Assembly: GCF_001941945.1 (NCBI RefSeq)
Contig: NZ_CP015583.1
Location: 2,611,501 to 2,675,500 of the forward strand
DNA from: Roseomonas gilardii
GTDB lineage: Bacteria > Pseudomonadota > Alphaproteobacteria > Acetobacterales > Acetobacteraceae
Length of the DNA: 64,000 nucleotides
Direction: 5' to 3'
Shown here piece by piece: positions 57,286 to 64,000 of the stretch (its first letter is position 1; each line of letters starts with the position of its first letter). The notes under the pieces were generated by a model. That model was given only the letters and a program-made list of their open reading frames with translations. It did not search any database and was not told the origin of the DNA. Position numbers and translations under genes: made by a program.

Positions 57286-58455
57286 ATGCGCCCTTCCGGC
57301 ACTCTGGCCAGCCTGCTCCTCTTCGGTGGCTCGCTGGGCCTGGCGGCCCTGACGCCCTGGCAACATGCCCGTGCCGCAAGGCCGGACCGGCCGGTGTCGG
57401 ACGCCGTTTCGCAGACCGCTCCGGACAAGCTGGCCCTGGCTGGCGTGCCCTGGTCCGCCGGCCTGCCGGAAAGCCTGTCGGCGCTGGAACAGGAGCGCAC
57501 CGTGCTCCAGGAGCGCCTCGCTCAGATCGGCCTGACGATCGACCGCATCCTGGCCGGCGTGGTGATGACGTCGCGGAAGGCCGATCCCTGGGGTCCCGCG
57601 CGGGAGAGCGATCCCGCCCCCCTTCTGGAAGCCCTGGGCCAGGAGCGGCAGTTGATCCTCGACCGGCTGGGCCAGGTGGATCGCAAGTCCCTTCTGCTGA
57701 CCGCCACATCGGCCCCGGCGACCGATCGCCCGACCGCGCAGGACCCGGACGCCGATCTTCTGAGTGGACCGGACCCGGTGCCTGAGGATGCGGAGAGCGC
57801 GGAAGACCTGATGGCGCGGGTCGATCGCTTCGATGCCGCCATGGAGCGCCTGCTGGCCCGCATCGAGTTACCGCCGGACAGTCCGGAGCGCGGCGGCGCC
57901 AGTGGGGGAGAGCTGCTGCGACGGCTCTATGCGCTGCGGGACGCGCAGACGCGGCTGCTGGAAAGGATCGCCCGGATCGAGGCGCCTTCCGCCATCCCCC
58001 TCCCGCCGCCGCCCCCACCGGGTGAGCAGGTCGCAGCGGCGGCACCGGATGACGGACCGGCGCCGGTTTCCGGGAGCGCCATGGCGGAAGCCGCTGCCGA
58101 GACCCGGGACGTGGAAGCCCCATCGCCCGCCCTGGCCACGGCGGAAGCAGCCCCTGTTGTGGAAACACCGATGGTGGAAATGCCCCTGGCGGAACCGCCC
58201 GCGCAGGTGCCCGTGATTCCGCAGATCCTTCTGGCGGGGCCTGTCGTCCCGGCGCCGCTCCAGGCTTCGCCGCCGGTTCCGGCCATCGCGGCGCCCGTGC
58301 CCCTCGCTTTGCCGGTGTGGGACGGTGCCATGACCGCCCGCGAGGCGAGGCTGACGCCGGCCCTGCGTTGCCGGATGCTGTTGCAGCGGGCCCAACTGGG
58401 CGAGGAACTGACTGCGGCCGAGCGCAAGGACCTGCGCGGCGCCTGCGTGACGTGA
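57286..58455 (+). CDS. Ala/Pro-rich exported coiled-coil protein
   Basis: A 389-aa protein of unknown family. The N-terminus MRPSGTLASLLLFGGSLGLAAL is a signal peptide or anchor. Four related helical units follow, about residues 65-230: LEQERTVLQERLAQIG, LGQERQLILDRLGQVD, FDAAMERLLARIEL and LRDAQTRLLERIARIE. Next comes a long Ala/Pro/Val spacer (about 230-345), then a compact C-terminus with two Cys (ALRCRMLLQRAQLGEELTAAERKDLRGACVT). It could be a cell-wall-spanning spacer protein. No operon partner beyond the same-strand exported genes upstream. Confidence 0.65.
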   Translation: MRPSGTLASLLLFGGSLGLAALTPWQHARAARPDRPVSDAVSQTAPDKLALAGVPWSAGLPESLSALEQERTVLQERLAQIGLTIDRILAGVVMTSRKADPWGPARESDPAPLLEALGQERQLILDRLGQVDRKSLLLTATSAPATDRPTAQDPDADLLSGPDPVPEDAESAEDLMARVDRFDAAMERLLARIELPPDSPERGGASGGELLRRLYALRDAQTRLLERIARIEAPSAIPLPPPPPPGEQVAAAAPDDGPAPVSGSAMAEAAAETRDVEAPSPALATAEAAPVVETPMVEMPLAEPPAQVPVIPQILLAGPVVPAPLQASPPVPAIAAPVPLALPVWDGAMTAREARLTPALRCRMLLQRAQLGEELTAAERKDLRGACVT

Positions 58456-58474
58456 CGCCGGTGCCCGGGTCCGG

Positions 58475-58675
58475 TCAGCGGGTGTTGATGTAGCTGGACC
58501 CCATGAAGCCGCCGACGGACAGCTTCGGCGGTGCGCCCGCGACCGGGGCACTTTCCGGCACCGCGGTGGCCTCCGGCCCGGGCATGCCGCAGCCGGCCAG
58601 CAGAAGCGGCAGCAGCAGGACCTGCCAGGGCAGCAGCCCCTTCCTCGCGGCGCATTGCGGAAAGGGTGCCTGCAA
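58475..58675 (-). CDS. small putative lipoprotein
   Basis: A 66-aa candidate lipoprotein. A basic start is followed by a hydrophobic stretch (LLPWQVLLLPLLLAGCG) with a perfect lipobox LAGC and a short Pro/Ala mature part ending SSYINTR. The only start giving a normal signal peptide is TTG 58675, nine bases after GGAGGG. That ribosome site lies in the end of the upstream 38-aa gene, implying coupled translation. Family unknown. Confidence 0.55.
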   Translation of the reverse strand: MQAPFPQCAARKGLLPWQVLLLPLLLAGCGMPGPEATAVPESAPVAGAPPKLSVGGFMGSSYINTR

Positions 58676-58680
58676 GGCCG

Positions 58681-58797
58681 TCAGCCCTCCCCTTCCCTCA
58701 GGAAGCTGCGGATGGCGAGCAACACGAGAACAGCGGCGGCCGTGCAGAACAGGCCACCGAGAATCGTGAACAGGTCCCCAAGCGGAATCGTATCCAT
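58681..58797 (-). CDS. 38-aa small membrane protein
   Basis: A tiny open frame MDTIPLGDLFTILGG with a single hydrophobic helix (about residues 8-29) and a basic/acidic end RSFLREGEG. AAAGGAG lies about 16 bases before the ATG, a rather long distance. Its stop precedes the TTG of the lipoprotein gene by 5 bases, so the pair looks like a mini-operon. Not recognised. Confidence 0.5.
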   Translation of the reverse strand: MDTIPLGDLFTILGGLFCTAAAVLVLLAIRSFLREGEG

Positions 58798-59101
58798 GGC
58801 GCGGAAATGGGGCTCCTTTCCCCCAATCAACTAAGGCTTTTGCTGCATGGCAGCCGTTCGGCCATGCAGGCCTTGCGTTACCCCCCGGTGACATACCGAA
58901 GGCGGATGAAGACAACCGGGCCGGCCTTGGCGTGCCGCGTCCATTGTCCCTGGCGTTCTGGGCTGGCATGGCGCGGCCCGTCAGTGACGCCGGACACAGG
59001 GGGATCGGCGGCTCTCATCGGGATGGATGACGTCCGGTCGCAGCCGGGGCAGCGACGGCTCCTGGCCGGAACCGCCGCCGCTGTCACAGGCCGCGAAGAG
59101 C
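58798..59101. other. intergenic region with a 9-bp hairpin
   Basis: These 304 bases hold no supported gene. CTGCATGGC (58843-58851) and GCCATGCAG (58861-58869) form a hairpin in what would be the leader of the 38-aa gene. Nothing else stands out. Confidence 0.4.
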
Positions 59102-59314
59102 TCAGCGCCAGCCGCCGGGACCACCGGGGCCAGGACCGCCGGGGCCGCCAGGGGGACCACCATGGTGCCCGCCCCAGCCAGGCCCGCCGCCGGGGCCGCC
59201 GTAGCCGCCGCACCAGTTGAGGCCAAGAGGGCCGCAGCCACAGGCTGACAGGCTCCCCGCCAGCAGCACGAGGGCCAGAACCCCGAACAGACGACGCTTG
59301 TTACGCAGCAGCAT
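59102..59314 (-). CDS. small Gly/Pro-rich lipoprotein-like protein
   Basis: A 70-aa protein. It starts MLLRNKRRLFGVLALVLLAG and reaches a lipobox-like LSAC at residues 22-25. The mature part is almost only Gly, Pro, Trp and His (GGYGGPGGGPGWGGHHGG). GAGGTAG stands 4-10 bases before the ATG. The leader holds a compound hairpin (59324-59358). Such Gly-rich tails occur in small surface or metal-binding proteins; no function can be assigned. Confidence 0.65.
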   Translation of the reverse strand: MLLRNKRRLFGVLALVLLAGSLSACGCGPLGLNWCGGYGGPGGGPGWGGHHGGPPGGPGGPGPGGPGGWR

Positions 59315-59523
59315 GTACTACCTCATGTCCACCCGTTCTTCCGGGTTGTCCGGACATGGAACGCCGCGAAGATGGCAAATATTGGCAAAGCATGGCCACA
59401 GAGCAGACAAGTATCGGTGAACCCGGCCATCCGCTTTTCATTTCGGAACCGGATGATGGGGAAGGCCACCGGGATCGGCGCGCCCTTCCCTGGCCCGTGG
59501 CCGGGGGGGCGCCGGTGCGTCCT

Positions 59524-61848
59524 TCAGCCGCCGGGCGGGTCGAAGGCGCGGACCGGCGGCAGGTTGCCCGTGAAGCGCTCCACCTCGACCGTGGTAAGCT
59601 GGCCGGTGCAGCCCTGCGCCAGGGAGGAGGTCCCGACATCCCGCGTCAGCACGTTGGGATTGCCATGAACGCAGAGCGGCGCCTCCTCCTCCGGATCGGC
59701 CGGGTCGTACCAGGCGCCGGTGGGAAGCTGCACCACGCCCTGCCGCACATCCTCCGTCACCGTCACCGCCGCGAGGCAGGCGCCGCGCGCGTTGAAGAGG
59801 CGGACGATGTCGCCCTCCGCGATGCCGCGCGCCGCCGCATCCGCCGGGTGCATCCGCGCTACCTCGCGGCCGCGATGCTTGGCTCCGGCGCTGTGATCGC
59901 CGAAGTCGAGCTGGCTGTGCAGCCGCGTCGCGGGCTGGTTCGACACCAGGAAGAGCGGGGCTCCGGGACGAGGCGCGTCCTCGGGCGGCAGCCAGGCGGG
60001 GTGGCCGGGGCAATCGGCCTCGCCATAGGAGGCGATGGTGCCGGAGAAAACCTCGATGCGACCCGAAGGGGTGGGCAACGGGTTCGCCACCGGGTCCTCG
60101 CGGAAGCGGCGCAGTTCGCCGCCGTCATCCTCCTCCTGCGGCAGGGTCAGGCTGCCCGCCTCCCAGAAGCGCGCGAAATCCGGCGCCGGCAGCCCTTTCT
60201 CCTCCAGTCCCTTGCGGGTGCGCTCGTAGAGGTGCTCCAGCCACTGCCGGGCATCGCGGCCCTCGGTGAATTCCGCGCCCCGGCCCAGGCGCTCCGCCAG
60301 GCCGGCGAAGATGGCGTAGTCGTCCCTCGCCTCGCCGAAGGGCTCGGCCACGCGGTGCATGGCCACCATCAGCGGGTCGTTGGAGCTGGCACCGATATCC
60401 TCGCGCTCTAGCGTCATGGTGCAGGGCAGGACGATGTCCGCGTGCCGCGCCGTGGCGGTCCAGGCCAGCTCGTGCACCACCAGCGTGTCCACCCGGGCGA
60501 AGGCGCGGCGCAGGCGGTTTAGGTCCTGGTGGTGGTGGAAGGGGTTGCCGCCCGCCCAGTAGACGAGGCGGATATCCGGATAGGTTCGCGTCTGCCCATT
60601 GTAGCGGTAGGTCCCGCCCGGGTTCAGCAGCATGTCGGAGATACGCGCCACCGGGATGTAGTCGGCGACGCGGTTGCGCCCCTGCGCCAGCGTCGGCAGC
60701 GGCACCGCGCTGTTGCGGCGGCCGTAATAGCCGATGGCACCCAGCGCGTAGCCGTAGCCGCCGCCCGGCAGCCCGATCTGCCCGAGCGCCGCCGCCAGCA
60801 CGGCGCCCATCCAGACGGGCTGCTCGCCATGCTCGGCGCGTTGCAGGGAATGGGCCACCACCACCAGCACGCGCTTCCCGTGCAGGCGGCGGGCCAGGGC
60901 GCGGATCTCCTCGGCAGGCCGGCCGGCGATCGGCGCGGCCCAGTCAGCATCCTTGGGCTGGCCATCCGCCTCGCCCATCAGGTAGCGCTCGAAGACCGGC
61001 CAGCCCTCGGTGTGGCGGTCGAGGAAGGCGCGGTCGTGCAGCCCCTCCGCCACCAGCGTATGCACCAGCGCCAGCATCAGCGCCGTGTCGCTGCCGGGGA
61101 TGTTGGCGATCCATTCGGCGCCGGCCTCCGGCGGCAGGTCGCTGCGCAGCGGCCCGACCAGCAGGAAGTCGCAACCCCGGGCACGGGCGCGGGCCATGGC
61201 GCCGCGCTCGACATGCTGGCTGATGCTACCGCCCGCCACCATGCTGTTCTTGAGCGCCATGCCGCCGAAGGCGATCACTGCCTCGGTGTGCTCGGCGATC
61301 TGCTCCCAGGTGACGTTGCGGCGGGTGAGGTCGTCGTAGCTGCCCAGCACATGCGGCACGATCACGCTGGCCGCGCCGGAGCTGTAGGTGTTCACCGAGC
61401 GCACATAGCCGCCCATGGCGATGTTCAGGAAGCGGTGGACCTGGCTCTGCGCGTGATGGAAGCGCCCGGCGCTGGCCCAGCCATAGGAGCCGCCGAAGAC
61501 CGCCCCCGGCCCATGGGTGTCGCGGACGCGGCCCAGCTCGGCGCCCAGCCGGTCCAGCACCTCGTCCCAGGACACGGGCACGAACTCGTCCCGCCCGCGC
61601 CGGTCATCGGGGCCGGGGCCACGCTCCAGCCAGCCACGGCGGATCATGGGCTGGGCGATGCGGGCGCGGTGGCGCAGCGCGGCGGGGAAGTTGCCGATGA
61701 TGCCGTTCGGGTCGGGATCGCCCGCATAGGGGCGGACATCCAGAGTGCCGTCGCGCATTCGCGCCGAGAAGACGCCCCAGTGGGAGGTATGCGGCTGGAA
61801 GCCGTCCCCGGCGAGGCTGACCGGCGGCAGTTCGGCGGCGTCCGTCAT
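59524..61848 (-). CDS. molybdopterin-dependent oxidoreductase (BisC/TorZ-like)
   Basis: DMSO-reductase-family enzyme of 774 aa with bis-MGD cofactor. The N-terminus goes straight to SHWGVFSARMRDG without a Tat signal or an iron-sulfur Cys motif, as in cytoplasmic biotin-sulfoxide reductases. VNTYSSGAASVIVPHVLGS supplies the likely Ser ligand to Mo. The cofactor-binding C-terminal domain begins around FLVSNQPATRLHSQLDFG. It probably reduces S- or N-oxides (methionine or biotin sulfoxide, TMAO). The start ATG 61848 is 7 bases after AAAGG; ATG 61854 touches that site. No dedicated electron donor gene is adjacent. Confidence 0.92.
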   Translation of the reverse strand: MTDAAELPPVSLAGDGFQPHTSHWGVFSARMRDGTLDVRPYAGDPDPNGIIGNFPAALRHRARIAQPMIRRGWLERGPGPDDRRGRDEFVPVSWDEVLDRLGAELGRVRDTHGPGAVFGGSYGWASAGRFHHAQSQVHRFLNIAMGGYVRSVNTYSSGAASVIVPHVLGSYDDLTRRNVTWEQIAEHTEAVIAFGGMALKNSMVAGGSISQHVERGAMARARARGCDFLLVGPLRSDLPPEAGAEWIANIPGSDTALMLALVHTLVAEGLHDRAFLDRHTEGWPVFERYLMGEADGQPKDADWAAPIAGRPAEEIRALARRLHGKRVLVVVAHSLQRAEHGEQPVWMGAVLAAALGQIGLPGGGYGYALGAIGYYGRRNSAVPLPTLAQGRNRVADYIPVARISDMLLNPGGTYRYNGQTRTYPDIRLVYWAGGNPFHHHQDLNRLRRAFARVDTLVVHELAWTATARHADIVLPCTMTLEREDIGASSNDPLMVAMHRVAEPFGEARDDYAIFAGLAERLGRGAEFTEGRDARQWLEHLYERTRKGLEEKGLPAPDFARFWEAGSLTLPQEEDDGGELRRFREDPVANPLPTPSGRIEVFSGTIASYGEADCPGHPAWLPPEDAPRPGAPLFLVSNQPATRLHSQLDFGDHSAGAKHRGREVARMHPADAAARGIAEGDIVRLFNARGACLAAVTVTEDVRQGVVQLPTGAWYDPADPEEEAPLCVHGNPNVLTRDVGTSSLAQGCTGQLTTVEVERFTGNLPPVRAFDPPGG

Positions 61849-62117
61849 GGGCATCCTTTCGTGATGTCGTGGCGGCCGGAGGAGGCTTCCGGAGCGACAT
61901 GCAATCCGTCCGTCCTTGTGGCGCCGGATGCGCCGCGGGTCCATCGCAAGAGTGGCATGGCGGCCGTTCCATGCTCTCCGGGACACGTTCCGGCCGGCGG
62001 GCCTGGGTGCCCACCCATCACATCCGCCGGAGATGGGGGGCCGGCGGCGCGGATCACCTATCCCCGGCGATGGCGACCCTCCCTATCTTCGTGGTTTCGA
62101 ACAGGGAGCGAACCGGT

Positions 62118-62393
62118 ATGAAGGCAGAGCAGGAGGAGTTCACCCCCGTCCCCGGACACCAGGAGGCGGTCCATCGCGCCCGTGTCCTGGCCAAATTGGT
62201 GGAGGAGCAGTTGCTCGGCCACCCTGCCCTCGCCACCAACTTCTTCTGGCGCAACAAGGCCGAGCAGGCTCTTGACGCCCTGAGCGACCTCGCCGCCGCG
62301 CTGGAGGCCGGGTCACCCCGCCGGCGCAGCGCGGATGCGCCCGGCGGGCGCGGCCAGGCCCCCGGAGCGACGATGCCCCACGCCGAGATTTGA
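62118..62393 (+). CDS. hypothetical protein
   Basis: A 91-aa soluble protein starting MKAEQEEFTPVPGHQEAVHRARVLAKLVEEQLLGHP. One or two helices are followed by a polar, Gly/Arg-rich tail. GGGAG is 10 bases before the ATG. It is divergent from the molybdopterin enzyme, 269 bases apart. Not recognised. Confidence 0.6.
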   Translation: MKAEQEEFTPVPGHQEAVHRARVLAKLVEEQLLGHPALATNFFWRNKAEQALDALSDLAAALEAGSPRRRSADAPGGRGQAPGATMPHAEI

Positions 62394-62586
62394 GGCAGGC
62401 GGGCACCCGTCGCGCATCCCGGAGCCTTCCCTTGCGCTCGGTCCTTCGCTTGGCCCCTGCGCCCGGCGCGGGACTGGAAGCGCCTCTTTGGGCGCGACAG
62501 GCCGGCTCCGTACGCGCAGAATGCGGCATGGGCGCAATGACGGCATGGGCAGGGGACGCCTGGACCATCTCGCCGGGGAGCCCGTG

Positions 62587-63405
62587 ATGTCGGGAGATGA
62601 GGCATTGCAGCCGGGTTCCTGGAACCGTCCGAACACCTTCTGGCCGGTGCAGAACGGCTGGAGGATGCTGTTCCGGTCGGAGCCGAACGAGGTCCAGTTC
62701 GGCCTGACCCTGGCCTTCATCGCCGGGGCCATCAATGCCGGCGGCTTCATGATCGTGGGGCAGTACACCTCCCACATGTCGGGCATTGTCTCGGCCATGG
62801 CGGATGGCGCCGCGGCGGGGGCCTGGGCCCTGCTCCTCGCCGGGCTGGCGGCCCTGTGTTCCTTCCTGGCCGGCGCCGCCTGCTCGGCCATCCTCATCAA
62901 CTGGTGTCGCCGGCACCATGCGCGCAGCCAGTATGCGCTGCCCCTGCTCCTGGAGGCCCTGCTGGTGGCGGGCCTGGGACTGCTGGGGGAGCATCTTCCG
63001 CCCGGCATCGCCGTCGCGGTGCTGGTGCCGCTGCTCTGCTTCCTGATGGGTTTGCAGAACGCCACCATCACCAAGATCTCCGGCGCGCGGATCCGCACCA
63101 CCCACATGACCGGCATCGTGACCGATATCGGGATCGAGCTCGGCAAGCTCTTCTACTGGAACATCCATGTGACCGAGGCGAACGCCCCGCATGTCCGGGC
63201 CGACCGCGCCAAGCTGCGCCTGCTGTCCAGCTTCCTCGGCTGCTTCTTCGTCGGCGGGGTGCTGGGCGCGCTGGGCTTCAGCCATATCGGGCTGGTCGCC
63301 TTCCTTCCGCTTTCGGTCCTGCTGCTCCTGCTGGCCAGCGCGGTGGTCCAGCCGGCCCCGGATGTGACCGCGGCGGCCCGGCATGGCCTTCCGGGGCAGG
63401 GCTAG
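62587..63405 (+). CDS. DUF1275 (YoaK-type) membrane protein
   Basis: Inner-membrane protein of 272 aa with about six hydrophobic helices. The first has AFIAGAINAGGFMIVGQYTSHMSGIVS, and the middle has GLQNATITKISGARIRTTHMTGIVTDIGIELG, both hallmarks of DUF1275. A GGGGAG ribosome site fits ATG 62587; a GTG stands directly before it. Function of the family is not established; a transporter is assumed. Confidence 0.9.
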   Translation: MSGDEALQPGSWNRPNTFWPVQNGWRMLFRSEPNEVQFGLTLAFIAGAINAGGFMIVGQYTSHMSGIVSAMADGAAAGAWALLLAGLAALCSFLAGAACSAILINWCRRHHARSQYALPLLLEALLVAGLGLLGEHLPPGIAVAVLVPLLCFLMGLQNATITKISGARIRTTHMTGIVTDIGIELGKLFYWNIHVTEANAPHVRADRAKLRLLSSFLGCFFVGGVLGALGFSHIGLVAFLPLSVLLLLLASAVVQPAPDVTAAARHGLPGQG

Positions 63406-63636
63406 GGCACACCGGAATACAATCCCAGGTAGACACACGACGTTTCGCATGCAACCTTTTGTGCCGGTAGCGGCTGGGGTCCCTCATATGACGTTATCCG
63501 GAGCAACCTCCCCCCTCCCGATGCCATGACGGGCAGCCGGGCGGGCCATCCGGCTCCCATGCAGCCGCCCGGACCTTTCCACGGCCCGCGACCGCGTCCC
63601 TATCCCTTCCCTTCATGGTCCCTTCGCCCGAAATCC

Positions 63637-64000
63637 ATGCAGCTTCCCCACGTGAACGCACTCAGCCCCATCGGACAGGACCGCACGGAGAATGCCGTCT
63701 ATGACGTGCTGATCGTGGACGACGACGATCTGGTGCGGGCGACACTCGCTTCCGTGATGGAGGATGAGGGCTGGACGGTGCGGGAGGCCCGCAGCCCCGC
63801 CGAAGCGCTGGGCGCCTGCGCCGGGCCGGAACGCTGCCGCCTGCTACTGACCGACATCAACCTCGGCATGCCGCAGGACGGCTTCGACGTCGCGGCCATG
63901 CTGCGCCAGCGCTTCCCGGACCTGCCGGTCGTGTTCATCACCGGCCGGCCCTGGGTCTATGAGAACCGGCGCTTCGGCAACCGGGATCGCGCCCTGTCGA
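63637..64000 (+). CDS. response regulator receiver protein, cut by window end
   Basis: The frame runs from ATG 63637 to the window end without stop. It is a receiver domain: acidic DDDD at residues 28-31, phospho-acceptor Asp73 in LLLTDINLGMPQDGFD and VVFITGRP as the Thr switch. An N-terminal extension of about 20 residues precedes it. Whether an output domain follows is outside the window. No histidine kinase is seen on this side. Confidence 0.88.
   Translation, partial: MQLPHVNALSPIGQDRTENAVYDVLIVDDDDLVRATLASVMEDEGWTVREARSPAEALGACAGPERCRLLLTDINLGMPQDGFDVAAMLRQRFPDLPVVFITGRPWVYENRRFGNRDRALS

Overview
The window is a GC-rich (roughly 70 % by eye), gene-dense bacterial chromosome segment. The dnaA neighbourhood (enoyl-CoA hydratase, rpsT, dnaA, dnaN, recF, gyrB), the DUF3035 lipoprotein behind lspA, class II DAHP synthase and a set of GANTC sites before dnaA all point to an alphaproteobacterium. 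The overall look is Acetobacteraceae/Roseomonas-like. That placement is inference, since no rRNA is present. I found no tRNA, rRNA, CRISPR array, insertion sequence or phage gene.

Left part (1-16250). A DUF47-PiT phosphate transport pair is followed by a Nudix hydrolase, a two-gene split chromate transporter with a divergent LysR regulator, small proteins, and an iron-type ABC binding protein plus permease with no ATPase beside them. Next come citrate synthase, a membrane-anchored nuclease-like protein and the ileS-lspA-DUF3035 translation/lipoprotein operon. Upstream of ileS lie two tandem tiny membrane proteins of 41 and 40 aa that standard gene callers would miss.

Middle (16250-45500). 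ribF, a LOG-family hydrolase, an M20 peptidase and an AbrB/VapC toxin-antitoxin pair are followed by a lone molybdenum hydroxylase large subunit divergent from a gamma-glutamyltransferase and an APC permease. Then come TrmJ-like methyltransferase, DUF305 protein and a SAM methyltransferase. A minus-strand operon reads NadE-like protein, small unknown protein, gltX, cysS. In the NadE-like protein both active sites appear destroyed. The rest of this part holds an EamA exporter, a thioredoxin-like/2OG-Fe(II) oxygenase fusion, a chemoreceptor, a nicotinate phosphoribosyltransferase-like enzyme, DAHP synthase, glutathione reductase, a GH13 alpha-glucosidase, and an Lrp regulator with an elaborate inverted-repeat leader divergent from a nucleobase permease.

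Right part (45500-64000). The replication block (rpsT terminator, GANTC cluster, dnaA, dnaN, 17-bp hairpin, recF, gyrB, strong terminator) is followed by a run of exported proteins (TPR-like, TAXI-type binding protein, an Ala/Pro-rich coiled-coil protein). After these come three small envelope proteins on the minus strand, a BisC/TorZ-type molybdopterin oxidoreductase, a small unknown protein, a DUF1275 membrane protein and a response regulator cut by the window end.

The least ordinary items are the NadE-derived pseudoenzyme inside the gltX-cysS operon, the three-element inverted-repeat leader before lrp, the toxin-antitoxin promoter whose -35 lies in the loop of a 15-bp hairpin, the GANTC cluster before dnaA, and several unannotated tiny membrane proteins or lipoproteins.
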